A DNA stretch of 64,000 nt from G963663735 sp963663735 (GCA_963663735.2 CAXXHN010000002.1:558001-622000), one strand, 5' to 3'; shown: positions 44,404 to 54,020, numbered from the stretch's first letter. Numbers and translations are program-made. The notes: generated from the letters alone by a model not told the origin.

Positions 44404-45579
44404 ATGGACAGCAAAGATAGCAATGCATTCCAGCCTGAATTGGCCAGGATTTACAGTGAAACCCTGCTGAAGGATGTTCTTCCCTTCTGGGAGAAATTTT
44501 CCCCGGACTGGGAGTGTGGAGGTTATTTTACCTGTCTGGACCGGGAAGGAAAGGTATATGACCAGGATAAGTTTGTCTGGCTGCAGGCTCGACAGGTCTG
44601 GACCTTCTCCATGTTTTATCTTCGCCTCGAGCCGAGGCCTTCCTGGTTGAATATGGCTGAGTTGGGAATGAAGTTCCTGGCTGATAACGCCATGGATGAT
44701 AGCGGTCACTGCTATTTTTCCCTGACTCGTGAGGGAAAACCGCTGGTCCAGCCCTACAACATTTTTTCAGACTGTTTTACTGCCATGGCAGCCAGTGAAT
44801 ATGCCCGCGCCAGTGGAAATGAAGAAATGAAGGAGTTGGCGATCAAGCTTTTTAAAAATATCTTGAAGAGACAGAAAACGCCGAAAGGAAAATACGAAAA
44901 AGCTTATCCCGGGACCAGGCCCCTGGAAAACCTGGCTTTGCCGATGATTCTGGCCAACCTGACAATGGAGCTGGAGTGGCTGCTTCCCTCCGGGCAGGCA
45001 GAAAAGACTATAGGCCAGTGTAGAGACGCCGTCTTTAGCCGGTTCCTGGACCGGGAAAGGTTGCTGTTGCACGAATTTGTTTCTCCTGACGGAACATTTC
45101 CGGATACCTTTGACGGCAGGCTGATCAATCCAGGGCATGGGATAGAGGCCCTCTGGTTCCTGATGCAGATTGCTGAGCAGAGAAGTGACAGGGACACGAT
45201 CAACCGGGCACTGGAAATACTGCTTTCAATCCTGGAATTCGGATGGGACAGACATTATGGCGGCCTCTATTATTTCCTGGACTCTGAAGGGAAACCCCCG
45301 CAGCAGCTGGAATGGGATCAGAAGCTCTGGTGGGTTCATTTGGAAAGTTTGGTGGCGCTGAGCATGGCCTGGCGCTTGACTGGGAACCGGCAATGCCTGA
45401 AATGGTTCGAGCGGGTCCATGAATACGCCTGGAGCCATTTTGCAGATCCGGCGAATGGAGAATGGTTTGGTTACCTGAACCGGCAGGGGAAGGTTAATCT
45501 TTACCTTAAAGGGGGAAAATGGAAGGGATGTTTTCATCTTCCCCGGGCTCTTTACATGTGCTGGAAGCAATTGAGCTAG
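44404..45579 (+). CDS. AGE-family epimerase/isomerase
   Basis: This 391-residue cytoplasmic protein belongs to the N-acylglucosamine 2-epimerase/cellobiose 2-epimerase family with an (alpha/alpha)6 barrel. Hallmarks are CGGYFTCLDREGKVYDQDKFVWLQARQVWTF (about residues 39-69), with the Arg and Trp of the substrate pocket, LINPGHGIEALWFL (about 240-253) with a catalytic His, and QKLWWVHLESLVALSMAW (about 305-322) with the second His region. The exact sugar (GlcNAc, mannose, cellobiose or other) is not predictable. It lies downstream of the iol operon and may act on a sugar imported by the same organism. Confidence 0.83.
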   Translation: MDSKDSNAFQPELARIYSETLLKDVLPFWEKFSPDWECGGYFTCLDREGKVYDQDKFVWLQARQVWTFSMFYLRLEPRPSWLNMAELGMKFLADNAMDDSGHCYFSLTREGKPLVQPYNIFSDCFTAMAASEYARASGNEEMKELAIKLFKNILKRQKTPKGKYEKAYPGTRPLENLALPMILANLTMELEWLLPSGQAEKTIGQCRDAVFSRFLDRERLLLHEFVSPDGTFPDTFDGRLINPGHGIEALWFLMQIAEQRSDRDTINRALEILLSILEFGWDRHYGGLYYFLDSEGKPPQQLEWDQKLWWVHLESLVALSMAWRLTGNRQCLKWFERVHEYAWSHFADPANGEWFGYLNRQGKVNLYLKGGKWKGCFHLPRALYMCWKQLS

Positions 45580-45661
45580 TAGTTTTTAAACCGGTTTCCT
45601 GTTGAAAGCATGATACGCTCCAGCTTGCATTACAGCTGGTTTTTCATATTGGAGAGATACG

Positions 45662-46705
45662 ATGAGTAGTATGGATCGCCGCAGATTTTTGATCGCGTCA
45701 GGGGCTGGGCTGGCTACGGTTAACTCTGGATTCAGCCTTGGACAGGGGGAACATGCAGCTGTTATCAAGCCCGTACGCCTCCGGCGGGGAGATACCGTGG
45801 CCCTGATCAATCCGGCCAGTGCCACCGCTTTCCGGGACAGTGTCCAGATCGTAAAGGAAAGCATGGAAGCCTTGGGACTCAAGGTCAGGATGGGTGAATA
45901 CGTACTGGGCCGGCGGGGATATTTTGCAGGTACAGATGAGGAAAGAGCAGAGGACCTGAACCGGCAGTTCGCAGATCCTGAAATCAAGGGCATTATAGCT
46001 GTGCGTGGAGGCTGGGGCTGCGCCCGGCTGCTGCCCCTGATTGATTTCGAAAATATCAGGAATAACCCCAAAATACTAGTGGGATACAGTGACGTAACCG
46101 CCCTTCTTCTTTCCATTTATGCCAAAACAGGGTTGGTTACATTTCACGGCCCTGTAGGGATGGGCCCCTGGAATTCCTTCTCAACGGACTATTTCAAAAA
46201 GATCCTTTTTCAGAAGCAGGCTCCGGTTTTTAAGAATCCGGAAAACAAGGGGAATAACCTGACCCAGGTCAGCGACAGGGTGGTCACGATTACTCCGGGA
46301 AGGGCAACCGGAAGGCTGCTGGGAGGCAACCTGACTGTGCTTTCATCCATCATTGGTTCCGGGTACCTTCCGGACTGGAAGGATTCAATCCTTTTTCTTG
46401 AGGACGTGGGTGAAAACATCTACAGGATCGACAGGATGCTTACCCAACTTAAACTGGCCGGAATCCTGGATGCAGTGAAAGGATTTATTTTTGGCAAGTG
46501 CACCGAATGCGGACCTGGAGAGGGATATGGTTCCCTGACCCTGGAAGAGTTGTTTGATGACCACATCAAGCCGCTTGGAATTCCGGCCTGGCAGGGCGCC
46601 ATGATAGGGCATGAAGCAGATAAATTTACCCTCCCTGTCGGTATAGAAGCTGCTATCAATAGCGTTGAGGGGACGATCAACCTGCTGGAACCGGCTGTGC
46701 AATGA
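45662..46705 (+). CDS. Tat-exported LD-carboxypeptidase (peptidase S66)
   Basis: This 347-residue protein starts with a twin-arginine signal (MDRRRFLIASGAGLATVNSG, beginning near residue 4). The mature part is an S66 muramoyltetrapeptide LD-carboxypeptidase. These enzymes remove the terminal D-Ala from peptidoglycan tetrapeptides during recycling. The nucleophile Ser lies in VGYSDVTALLLSIY (about residues 140-153), with IIAVRGGWGCARLL (about 111-124) before it. The Glu and His partners fit ILFLEDVGENIYRIDRML and IGHEADKFTLPVG near the end. Most S66 enzymes are cytoplasmic, so Tat export is unusual. It lies 82 bases after the epimerase gene and may share its transcript. Confidence 0.85.
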   Translation: MSSMDRRRFLIASGAGLATVNSGFSLGQGEHAAVIKPVRLRRGDTVALINPASATAFRDSVQIVKESMEALGLKVRMGEYVLGRRGYFAGTDEERAEDLNRQFADPEIKGIIAVRGGWGCARLLPLIDFENIRNNPKILVGYSDVTALLLSIYAKTGLVTFHGPVGMGPWNSFSTDYFKKILFQKQAPVFKNPENKGNNLTQVSDRVVTITPGRATGRLLGGNLTVLSSIIGSGYLPDWKDSILFLEDVGENIYRIDRMLTQLKLAGILDAVKGFIFGKCTECGPGEGYGSLTLEELFDDHIKPLGIPAWQGAMIGHEADKFTLPVGIEAAINSVEGTINLLEPAVQ

Positions 46706-46753
46706 TCGGAACTTAGATCTGCGAAGTTCGAAGTTCACCGGTCTCACTTCCGG

Positions 46754-49700
46754 TCATTCCTCGATTTCTTCCTCATGCAGGAATCGGACCAAGCCGGACC
46801 AGCGTTCATTAACCCTGAAGCCATGCGCCGTATAAAATTCCCTGGAAATAAACTGGGTGTTGACCAGCCTGACTCCCTGGCTGCTCATACGGCTGCAGAA
46901 GTCTTCCAGCAGCTGTCCTCCCAGGCCTCTTCCTTTCAGGGAACCCAGCACAGCTACTCCGTCCAGCTGGGATACAAAGGGATCAATCATTCGGTAACAG
47001 ATCCCTCCTGCAACCTCCTCATCATTGTCCAGCAGAATCAGGAACTCCTCTCTTTGTCCCAGGTTAAGGGAGAGGCCGGTTTCCAGGAAGATTTTATGCA
47101 GCTTCCCAATTTCAGCGGGATTTACAATGTCTCTCAGTGAATAGCGCTCTCCCCGGTTATCCTTGATCAGGGATGCCACTACTACCTGAGGCTCTTCTCC
47201 CCTGCCGAAGGTCATGACATCCACCGGTTCTGTAGCCTTAAGAGTCGGAAAGAGAAGTCGGCTGAATACCAGGCGGTCATCCGGATTATCAAGAGCTGAC
47301 TGCAGGGTGGAGAGCTCAAGCATATGAAGCGGCTTTTTCTTCGGGTGCAGAAACATCTGGCGGAGCAGTTTATCAAATGCTTCCCTGGTGGCTTTTGGAG
47401 TTCCGGTAAAGTAGGAGTGCCGATAGAGATGATACCTTCCAATATCTCCGTGGCGGTCAATCTGGTAGAGGTTCATCAGGCCCTTTAACTGGTATTCCCG
47501 GGCGAGTGCGGTTGAAGTGGGATTGGATTTCAGCCAGTCGCGGTATTTTTCTATGGCGCACCGGATACTGAGCGGGACAAAATATTGATTTTCAAGCTCT
47601 GACAGAAAGTCGGGGATAATGTCTTCCAACTCTTTTTCATAGTTATTAAGATCCGAGGTTGACATCTGCCGCTGCAACTCCTGCAGAAATTCAGAAGCCT
47701 GGGTGACCCCGGCCGCCTCCACGCAGGCTTCCATCAGCCATTTGAGGTCCAAGCGTTCCAGGGTTGCCGGGTAATGTGAAACTGTCTGCTGGAAGAAATT
47801 CCTGAGCATCGGTTTTATCATAGTCAGGGGATCTTTATAACGGTTCCAGTCAACCAGGGAGAGAATTCGGATATCAGTTCTGAAGTCAGCTGTGTGCACA
47901 GCCACATTCATGGGCGAAACCGGTCCCGGTACAATCTGCCTGTCACTGTGAATCCAACCGGTAAAGAAAGCTTGTAATCCACGGATAAACAGGTTTCTCC
48001 ATTGACGCCTCGAGGGAAGGGTTTCCACAAATCCAGCTTCAGCGTAGTCCCTGATTTTTTCCCAGACTGTCAGTTCATTCACCAGCCCCATGGACATGGC
48101 CTTCAACTCTGGCCTGTAGCATCCAAACTGCCTAACAACAGGATCTGCATCGGGCCTGTCATGAAGGGCAACCATCCAGTGGGTAGTTGACCTGAAAGCA
48201 TACTGATCTTCTTCCGGCTGGATGGCAATAAGGAGGTCCAGGTGCTTCCCTCCGATTTTATTGATACTGGCCCGGTAGAGATGGCGATGTTGGAAGGAAA
48301 AGACTTTGGAAATCCAGATGCCATCCTGGGGAACCTGCTGGATGCTGAAGTCCGGTTCATCAAAAGCAAGAATGACAGATTCCTTCAGGAATGTTGTGTT
48401 GATCAGGATGGTTTTGAGGTCTCGTTTTTCTTTGACGGAGAGCTTGTCATCGAAGATAATTCTCTGCAGCCAGTAATTGTTGCTTTCCCTGTCCATGGTC
48501 TTGGCGAGTTCTCCCTCAAAGTGAGTTACTATTTTTTCCAGGTGGCGTTTTGCCAGGCTGGAAATTGAGGGAACTCTCCGGTCCAGCAGCCAGCTGACCA
48601 GTTCAGCTCTTATCTGGGTATAGAACTCCGGGTGGTGTTCCACCAGGATTCCCAGAAGAGTAAAAATATCATTCATCTGATCCCGGACAGTGCTGTTGTC
48701 CTGTGAGGCTGAGAGAACCGTACGGTAGTGCAGGAGCCTTTTTCGGAGGGAAATCAGCCGGAATCTTTCAAATCCCGATTGCGCAATCTCCTCCATGCTT
48801 GACTTACTCAGAAAAGGTTTTCCTGAAAGAAGAAAGGTCGGCAGCATGAGGCTATAGTCGGGAACCTGTTCGTCCAGGATCAGGATTTTATAGGCATCAC
48901 ACCTGACCTGAAAATCATGGTGCGAAGAAAGGGCTTCCAATCTTCTGCGGATGGCATTACCTGTATGCAGTTTTACATCGGGAAGCATTTCTGCCAGCTT
49001 GCTCAGCGCTTGTCGGGCTTCATCAGTTTCAGAAAAGAGCACAATTACACTGAGAAGATGCCCTGACACGGCCTGTCGGTCCCTGATCTCGGAAAGACAC
49101 CTTGATTCCTGGGATTCCCGGATTTCCCTGCTGGGATGGTGTTTTAAGTCAGCAGGCAGAAAAACCTGAAGCGAAACCTGGTCTGTTGGATAATCCCATC
49201 CTTCCCGGCAGGGACAGAATTCCACCAGCGATGGATTAGCCAGCCAGAGCATTGGCTGCCTGGCAAAAAGTCCCAGATTGACAATGTTTTCTTTCAGCTT
49301 GTATTCCAGGTCTCCAATTCTTGCTGTTTTGCGTTTCCGGTTGATGGAGATGGTCAGTCTTTTCCCTGTCCGCTTATTGCGCAGGCCGGAACTGTCGGTT
49401 ACTATATCTGTCTCCAGAATCCCCAGATCTCTAAAAATCCAGCGTGGAATGCGGACGGTTAAGGCCAGTTCCCTCATTTCCAGGTCAATGTGATCCTGAA
49501 CATACATCTGGTCAATAATTTCGCTGAAATGCTGTTCAATTATTTTGCGGCATAGGGATCCTTTGGGAGTCAGTTCATTCAGTTTGAGGGAAAAATCCCG
49601 GTCAAGAACCGCAAAGTTCACAACCCTTTCATAAGGGGCGAGATCGGTGTTGACAGCTGTTATTACCTGGTCAAAATAGTCCCTGTAGTTTTCAGGGTCT

Positions 49701-51367
49701 GGATTCTTGTCCAGGATTGAGTCCCCGGTATCGGGTACTATTAACAGAACGTTATACGCCCTGCCGTCCCCAACCAGGAAACACCTTTTGATTCCCGGGA
49801 CCTGGTCCATGAGCTGTTCAACCACAGTCGGCGCTACTGTCTGGCCTTTGCTGTTTTTATAGAGGTCTTTTACCCGGTCCACAATTTGCAGGTAGCCATT
49901 GGGGTGCTGGTGGAAAACGTCGCCTGTTGCCAGCCAGTATTCCCCGGGCGGATCAGGTTCAGGATCTTCCAGGTAGCGTCCGACATAAGGTCCGGCAATT
50001 TCCAGTTCATTGTTTTCAACCAGCCTCACCTTCATGCCGGGCAGTGGAATCCCAACAGTGTGGTCCATGTATTCCCCCGGAGGAGTCATGGTTATTCCTC
50101 CGGTCGCTTCCGTCATGCCAAACCCGCTGCAGAGTTCAACACCGTATTTTTGAAAAAAACGAAATGACTGGGGGTCCAGGACTCCAGCAGCGGACAGGCC
50201 CCACCTCAATCGATTTCCGGTTATCTGGCGGAAAGCGGTGTCTCTCAATTCTCCTTCGCTAAGTTTTCCGAAATTGCTGAGGCAAGTGCCTTTTATCTGC
50301 TGCCATCTTCGCGGAATGCTGATCAGGCCGGTTGGCTGGATACGCTGCAGCCCGTTGAGCAGGGTCTCATAAGAGGGATTCTCGGTGAATACATAGGTCC
50401 CCCCCCAGAAAAGTGATCCCATCAGCTCCAGGTAACGCCCAAAAGTGTGATAAAGAGGCAGGTAACACAGGAGAACCTCATCAGTGCCAACGTCAGGCAG
50501 AGCGGCGGCCCGGGCAAACCTCTTGGTCAGGAGATTGTAGGCCGAATAACGTATGCCCTTGGGGAAACCGGTGCTGCCTGAAGTGAACATGACAGTCAAT
50601 GTCTGATGAAGTTTTTTTCTTTCTCTTTTTTCCAGGATTGATGCCGCATCTTTTCCGTCAATCCGGGCGCAGCTGGCGTGCAACGGAACCTCTATCGGAC
50701 TTACCCGGGGAATATCAGGATTCAGGAGGACAACCCTGATATTTTTCTCAAGATCCCTGACAGCCGCAACCACCCGACTCCTGAGGGCCGCGCTCCCAAC
50801 GGCAATGATATTAAGCTGAAGCTTCTGGATGATCCAGGCCAGTTCTTTCTGGTTGAGGTGGGGGCTGAGGGGGGTCACCAGGATATCGTAGACCAGGCAG
50901 GCCAGGTCGCAGTTGGCGCTTTCCGGGGAGTTTTCGGAGACAATTCCCACCCTGGGGGAGGAGTCCGTGACCATTGAAAACAGGACTGCTGCGATGACAC
51001 TTATGTTACGGAAAACCGCATTGTAGGACCAGGCCTGCATTACTTCAGTGGAAGCCTCCTGGAGAAAAGGGAGATCGGGATGCTCCGCAACTCTCTGCCG
51101 GAACAATATTTCAATTGAATAATCAGAGATTTCAATTATCTTAAAAACTGTTTCAGCCCATTCATTACATAATTCAGGGCTGCCCAGGGATTTCAACCAG
51201 GCTGGTTTTCGTGAAATATCCAGGTAACGATGCCACAAATCGGGAGAAAAAAAAGGATTATTCTCTGCTGCAGCCTTCTTTGCGAGTTGCAACAGTTGAA
51301 CGGCATTATCCGGATTTCCGGTTTCAAGGATCTGTTGAAAAGATTTTCCAGTTTCATCAGGTCTCAT
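46754..51367 (-). CDS. Giant multidomain protein: acyl-CoA-synthetase-like + unknown/pseudokinase-like middle + GNAT
   Basis: This 1537-residue protein is a fusion. Residues 85-615 form an AMP-forming acyl-CoA synthetase-like domain: FTSGSTGFPKG (261-271) is the ATP-binding loop, GFGMTEATGG (415-424) the A5 motif, ATGDVF (480-485) A7, DRVKDLYKNSKGQTVAPT (497-514) A8, and LTPKGSLCRK (599-608) carries the A10-type Lys. Residues 640-980 match nothing I recognise. Residues 1000-1190 resemble a degenerate aminoglycoside-kinase-like fold, with VSPMNVAV (1150-1157) and LVDWNRYKDP (1171-1180) in place of HGDLHxxNV and IDWE. Residues 1380-1530 are a GNAT domain with the acetyl-CoA loop KGRGLGGQLLE (1478-1488). 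No signal peptide is seen. It may activate an acyl group and transfer it, but this is inference. Confidence 0.7.
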   Translation of the reverse strand: MRPDETGKSFQQILETGNPDNAVQLLQLAKKAAAENNPFFSPDLWHRYLDISRKPAWLKSLGSPELCNEWAETVFKIIEISDYSIEILFRQRVAEHPDLPFLQEASTEVMQAWSYNAVFRNISVIAAVLFSMVTDSSPRVGIVSENSPESANCDLACLVYDILVTPLSPHLNQKELAWIIQKLQLNIIAVGSAALRSRVVAAVRDLEKNIRVVLLNPDIPRVSPIEVPLHASCARIDGKDAASILEKRERKKLHQTLTVMFTSGSTGFPKGIRYSAYNLLTKRFARAAALPDVGTDEVLLCYLPLYHTFGRYLELMGSLFWGGTYVFTENPSYETLLNGLQRIQPTGLISIPRRWQQIKGTCLSNFGKLSEGELRDTAFRQITGNRLRWGLSAAGVLDPQSFRFFQKYGVELCSGFGMTEATGGITMTPPGEYMDHTVGIPLPGMKVRLVENNELEIAGPYVGRYLEDPEPDPPGEYWLATGDVFHQHPNGYLQIVDRVKDLYKNSKGQTVAPTVVEQLMDQVPGIKRCFLVGDGRAYNVLLIVPDTGDSILDKNPDPENYRDYFDQVITAVNTDLAPYERVVNFAVLDRDFSLKLNELTPKGSLCRKIIEQHFSEIIDQMYVQDHIDLEMRELALTVRIPRWIFRDLGILETDIVTDSSGLRNKRTGKRLTISINRKRKTARIGDLEYKLKENIVNLGLFARQPMLWLANPSLVEFCPCREGWDYPTDQVSLQVFLPADLKHHPSREIRESQESRCLSEIRDRQAVSGHLLSVIVLFSETDEARQALSKLAEMLPDVKLHTGNAIRRRLEALSSHHDFQVRCDAYKILILDEQVPDYSLMLPTFLLSGKPFLSKSSMEEIAQSGFERFRLISLRKRLLHYRTVLSASQDNSTVRDQMNDIFTLLGILVEHHPEFYTQIRAELVSWLLDRRVPSISSLAKRHLEKIVTHFEGELAKTMDRESNNYWLQRIIFDDKLSVKEKRDLKTILINTTFLKESVILAFDEPDFSIQQVPQDGIWISKVFSFQHRHLYRASINKIGGKHLDLLIAIQPEEDQYAFRSTTHWMVALHDRPDADPVVRQFGCYRPELKAMSMGLVNELTVWEKIRDYAEAGFVETLPSRRQWRNLFIRGLQAFFTGWIHSDRQIVPGPVSPMNVAVHTADFRTDIRILSLVDWNRYKDPLTMIKPMLRNFFQQTVSHYPATLERLDLKWLMEACVEAAGVTQASEFLQELQRQMSTSDLNNYEKELEDIIPDFLSELENQYFVPLSIRCAIEKYRDWLKSNPTSTALAREYQLKGLMNLYQIDRHGDIGRYHLYRHSYFTGTPKATREAFDKLLRQMFLHPKKKPLHMLELSTLQSALDNPDDRLVFSRLLFPTLKATEPVDVMTFGRGEEPQVVVASLIKDNRGERYSLRDIVNPAEIGKLHKIFLETGLSLNLGQREEFLILLDNDEEVAGGICYRMIDPFVSQLDGVAVLGSLKGRGLGGQLLEDFCSRMSSQGVRLVNTQFISREFYTAHGFRVNERWSGLVRFLHEEEIEE

Positions 51368-51510
51368 ATTCGGTAATATTAACAGAAAAGAAGGTAAGTG
51401 ACCTGCAGAGAAGGCTTCTTTGAATTTCTCCTGGATCCCTGGCTTCCAGTACAGATTTTTCCGTTTTTAATTGACAGGGGAAAAAGCTAGAATTTCAGTT
51501 TATCGGTTGT

Positions 51511-52230
51511 ATGATTATGAGTAAGAGAAGTTTGAAAGTATCTATAATATTGATGCTGATTTTTTCCGTGGCCCTGGGGGCGGGGTGCACATCCCAGGGG
51601 GAAAATGTTTCACCTGACGAAAAAAAATCCACTCTGGATAGTGCCGCAGGTTTTGACACCAAACTGCTGGTGCCTTCAATCCACAGGGCAAAGGCCCCGG
51701 AGAGGCTCGATCTATTAATGCGGACCAGCCAGGGGGATATCAGGTTGGAGCTTCACCGGGAATGGGCACCGGCTGGAGTTGATCGTTTTTATAACCTTGT
51801 CATAGCGGGATTTTTTAACGAATCTCCGCTGTACCGGGTGAATGGGACTGTAGCCCAGTTTGCCTACAATGGCAATCCTGAAGTTGACCAGGTTTGGAAG
51901 GATGCCTTTATTCCGGATGACCCGGACCTGCCGGAAATCAGAAATCGGAAAGGATATCTGACTTTTGCCCAGGATGGACCGGGAAAAAGAAGCACTCAAC
52001 TTTTTTTCAATTTAAAGGACAATGATTTTTTGGATGGGAAACGCTTCCCTCCCATAGGCAGAATTGTCAGTGGCATGGATGTTCTGGATTCTTTTTATGC
52101 CGGGTATGGGGAGGGCAGGCCTGTTGGAAACGGACCACTGTACAAATTGATTTATACCCAGGGAAATGCATACCTGAAAAGGGATTTTCCAAAGTTGGAT
52201 TACATACTTGGAATCGAAATTCTGGAATAG
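51511..52230 (+). CDS. Lipoprotein cyclophilin-type peptidyl-prolyl isomerase
   Basis: This 239-residue protein has a lipoprotein signal with lipobox ALGAGC (Cys near residue 26) and a cyclophilin domain (about residues 67-210). LLMRTSQGDIRLELHREWAPAGVDRFYNLVIAGFF is the domain start, with QFAYNGNPEV near the active site. GKRSTQLFFNLKDNDFLDGKRFPPIGRIVSGMDVLD (about 156-191) is the conserved core. The classic FHRVIxxFMIQGGD active-site motif is altered (LYRVNGTVAQFAYNGN), so isomerase activity may be reduced. A start two codons later (ATG at 51517) is equally possible. It is divergent from the giant gene. Confidence 0.85.
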   Translation: MIMSKRSLKVSIILMLIFSVALGAGCTSQGENVSPDEKKSTLDSAAGFDTKLLVPSIHRAKAPERLDLLMRTSQGDIRLELHREWAPAGVDRFYNLVIAGFFNESPLYRVNGTVAQFAYNGNPEVDQVWKDAFIPDDPDLPEIRNRKGYLTFAQDGPGKRSTQLFFNLKDNDFLDGKRFPPIGRIVSGMDVLDSFYAGYGEGRPVGNGPLYKLIYTQGNAYLKRDFPKLDYILGIEILE

Positions 52231-52575
52231 TTTTCAGGGAAAAAGGTTGACGGTGCTGAAGGGAGGATTTCTCCCGGATTAAATCGGTGATCAACCTGCT
52301 GCCAAGGTTTTTCAACAACCTGGTGTTTATTGTAAAAAAATAATGAAGATTATGTATATTTTTTTTAATTTGCATGATTTCAAAGGAAATATGTAATATA
52401 AAGGATATCTGGTTAGTGAGATTTGAGGGATGTTTTTAACCCTGATAAACTTGACTTGGAAGAATTCGCCTCCTGCCCCTTTTTGGTATACGTAACGTCA
52501 GGGGCAGGTTTATGTTTATAGTGTTCCACCGTCAGTTTTATGCTGAATCAATCGAGAGAGAAAGGAATCAGAACA
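52231..52575. other. Intergenic region with promoter and hairpin
   Basis: These 345 bases lie upstream of the Tat oxidoreductase gene. They hold a possible promoter (TTGCAT at 52370-52375, TAATAT at 52394-52399, spacer 18) and the 9-bp stem listed separately. No gene is seen. Confidence 0.4.
52472..52508 (+). terminator. Hairpin with CCTGCCCCT stem, possible terminator or attenuator
   Basis: CCTGCCCCT (52472-52480) pairs perfectly with AGGGGCAGG (52500-52508) over a 19-base loop, followed by the T-rich TTTATGTTT. It lies 68 bases before the next start region and 240 bases after the cyclophilin gene, so it may act as a leader attenuator for the oxidoreductase or as a late terminator. Confidence 0.4.
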
Positions 52576-53940
52576 ATGGATGACGTGAAATTGGACTCCG
52601 CCTTTAGTAGAAGGATGTTTATTGCCGCGGCGGCTGCCGGGGCGACAGCCGTGGCCTGTGCCAAGTCTGCGCCTGAAGCGACTACTGCCAGCTTAGGTCC
52701 CAAGCTGGCCAAGGGGCCGACTGTCGCTCCTGACGGTAAGGTGATCAAGGCGGGACTCATCGGCTGCGGCGGACGCGGAAGCGGAGCGGCAATGAATTTT
52801 CTGGAGGCAGGACCTAACCTGAAACTTGTGGCTATGGCAGACCTCTTTGAAGACAGGCTACAGGGTGCCAGGGAGAGAATCGCATCCAGGGCAGAATCAG
52901 GAATGGAAGTCACTGACGAGAACTGTTTTGTTGGATTTGATGCCTACAAAAGGTTGCTGGATACTGATGTAGATTACATCATTAATGCCACTCCTCCGAA
53001 ATTCAGACCTGAATATTTCAAGGCTGCGGTGGAAGCCAGAAAAAATGTATTCCTTGAAAAACCTCTTGCTGTTGATCCGGTCGGAGTAAGGTCAATCCTG
53101 GAGACCGCGGAAAAAGCGTCCGCGTTGAACCTCTGTGTAGGAACCGGTACCCAGTACCGCCACATGGGCAGCTACATTGAAACCTACAACCGGATAATGG
53201 ATGGTGCTATTGGTGAGTTAAGGTCCGCCCGCGCCTATTACCTGACCGGACAGCTCTGGTACAAGGAGCCGAAGAAAGAATGGTCAGAAATGGAAGCCAT
53301 GATCCGTGACTGGGTTAACTGGCGTTGGCTCTCTGGAGACCATATCGTTGAACAGTTCATACACAATATGGACAACCAGTTATGGTTCCTGGGTGAAAAA
53401 CCGGTCAAGGCTGTTGGCATGGGTGCCAGGATGCGCCGTGTAACCGGAGACCAGTATGATTTCTTCAGTGTTGATTACGAGATGGAAAGCGGACTTCACC
53501 TGGAAGCAAAGTGCCGCCAGATTGACGGTTGCATCAATAATGTTTCCGATTTTATCGTGGGAACAAAGGGTGCCACCAACTGCCGCGACACCATCTACGA
53601 CCTGAACGGAGAGATTGTCTGGCAGTATGACCAGAAGAAGGTTACATGGGGGAAACAGGAAAAAGGCAGCATCGAAGGCGTGGAAATGGATAATAATCCA
53701 TATGTCCAGGAACATATCGACGTGATCGCCGCTATCCGGGAAGGCAGACCATACAACCGGGCTACTGATACGGCTACATCCACCATGGCAGCCATCATGG
53801 GTCGTGAAGCCGCATACACCGGCCGCGAAATCACCTGGGATGAAGTGACCAAGTCTGATATGGATCTCGGCCCCAAGGAATACAAACTTGGTAAAGTAGG
53901 ATTCAAGGCTGAAGTTCCTGTTCCAGGAACAGCGAAATAA
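52576..53940 (+). CDS. Tat-exported Gfo/Idh/MocA oxidoreductase
   Basis: The ATG at 52576 is chosen because it follows an AGAAAGGA ribosome site and directly precedes the signal; an in-frame ATG 12 codons earlier is less likely. The 454-residue protein has a twin-arginine signal FSRRMFIAAAAAGATAVAC with a possible lipobox cysteine. A Rossmann domain (GLIGCGGRGSGAAMNFL, about residues 60-76) and the catalytic Lys in FLEKPLAVDP (about 161-170) follow. The C-terminal Gfo/Idh/MocA domain contains HIVEQFIHNMDNQLWFLG (about 255-272), with the His/Asp pair. Such exported oxidoreductases often oxidise sugars at C3 together with DUF1080 hydrolases. A strong terminator follows. Confidence 0.87.
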   Translation: MDDVKLDSAFSRRMFIAAAAAGATAVACAKSAPEATTASLGPKLAKGPTVAPDGKVIKAGLIGCGGRGSGAAMNFLEAGPNLKLVAMADLFEDRLQGARERIASRAESGMEVTDENCFVGFDAYKRLLDTDVDYIINATPPKFRPEYFKAAVEARKNVFLEKPLAVDPVGVRSILETAEKASALNLCVGTGTQYRHMGSYIETYNRIMDGAIGELRSARAYYLTGQLWYKEPKKEWSEMEAMIRDWVNWRWLSGDHIVEQFIHNMDNQLWFLGEKPVKAVGMGARMRRVTGDQYDFFSVDYEMESGLHLEAKCRQIDGCINNVSDFIVGTKGATNCRDTIYDLNGEIVWQYDQKKVTWGKQEKGSIEGVEMDNNPYVQEHIDVIAAIREGRPYNRATDTATSTMAAIMGREAAYTGREITWDEVTKSDMDLGPKEYKLGKVGFKAEVPVPGTAK

Positions 53941-53980
53941 ACCAGACCCTGATTCTAAGTCATTTTTTGACAATGGTTCT

Positions 53981-54020
53981 AAACAAAAGGGGCGCCTTGT
54001 TTTGGCGCCCCTTTTGTTTT
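53981..54020. terminator. Strong terminator after the oxidoreductase gene
   Basis: AAACAAAAGGGGCGCC (53981-53996) pairs perfectly with GGCGCCCCTTTTGTTT (54004-54019) over a 7-base loop. The A-run on the left and T-run on the right allow it to work in both directions. Confidence 0.9.

Noticed and set aside
51471..51493. TTGACA and TAGAAT upstream of the cyclophilin gene as a promoter
   Set aside because: The two boxes are only 11 bases apart, too close for a normal sigma-70 promoter.
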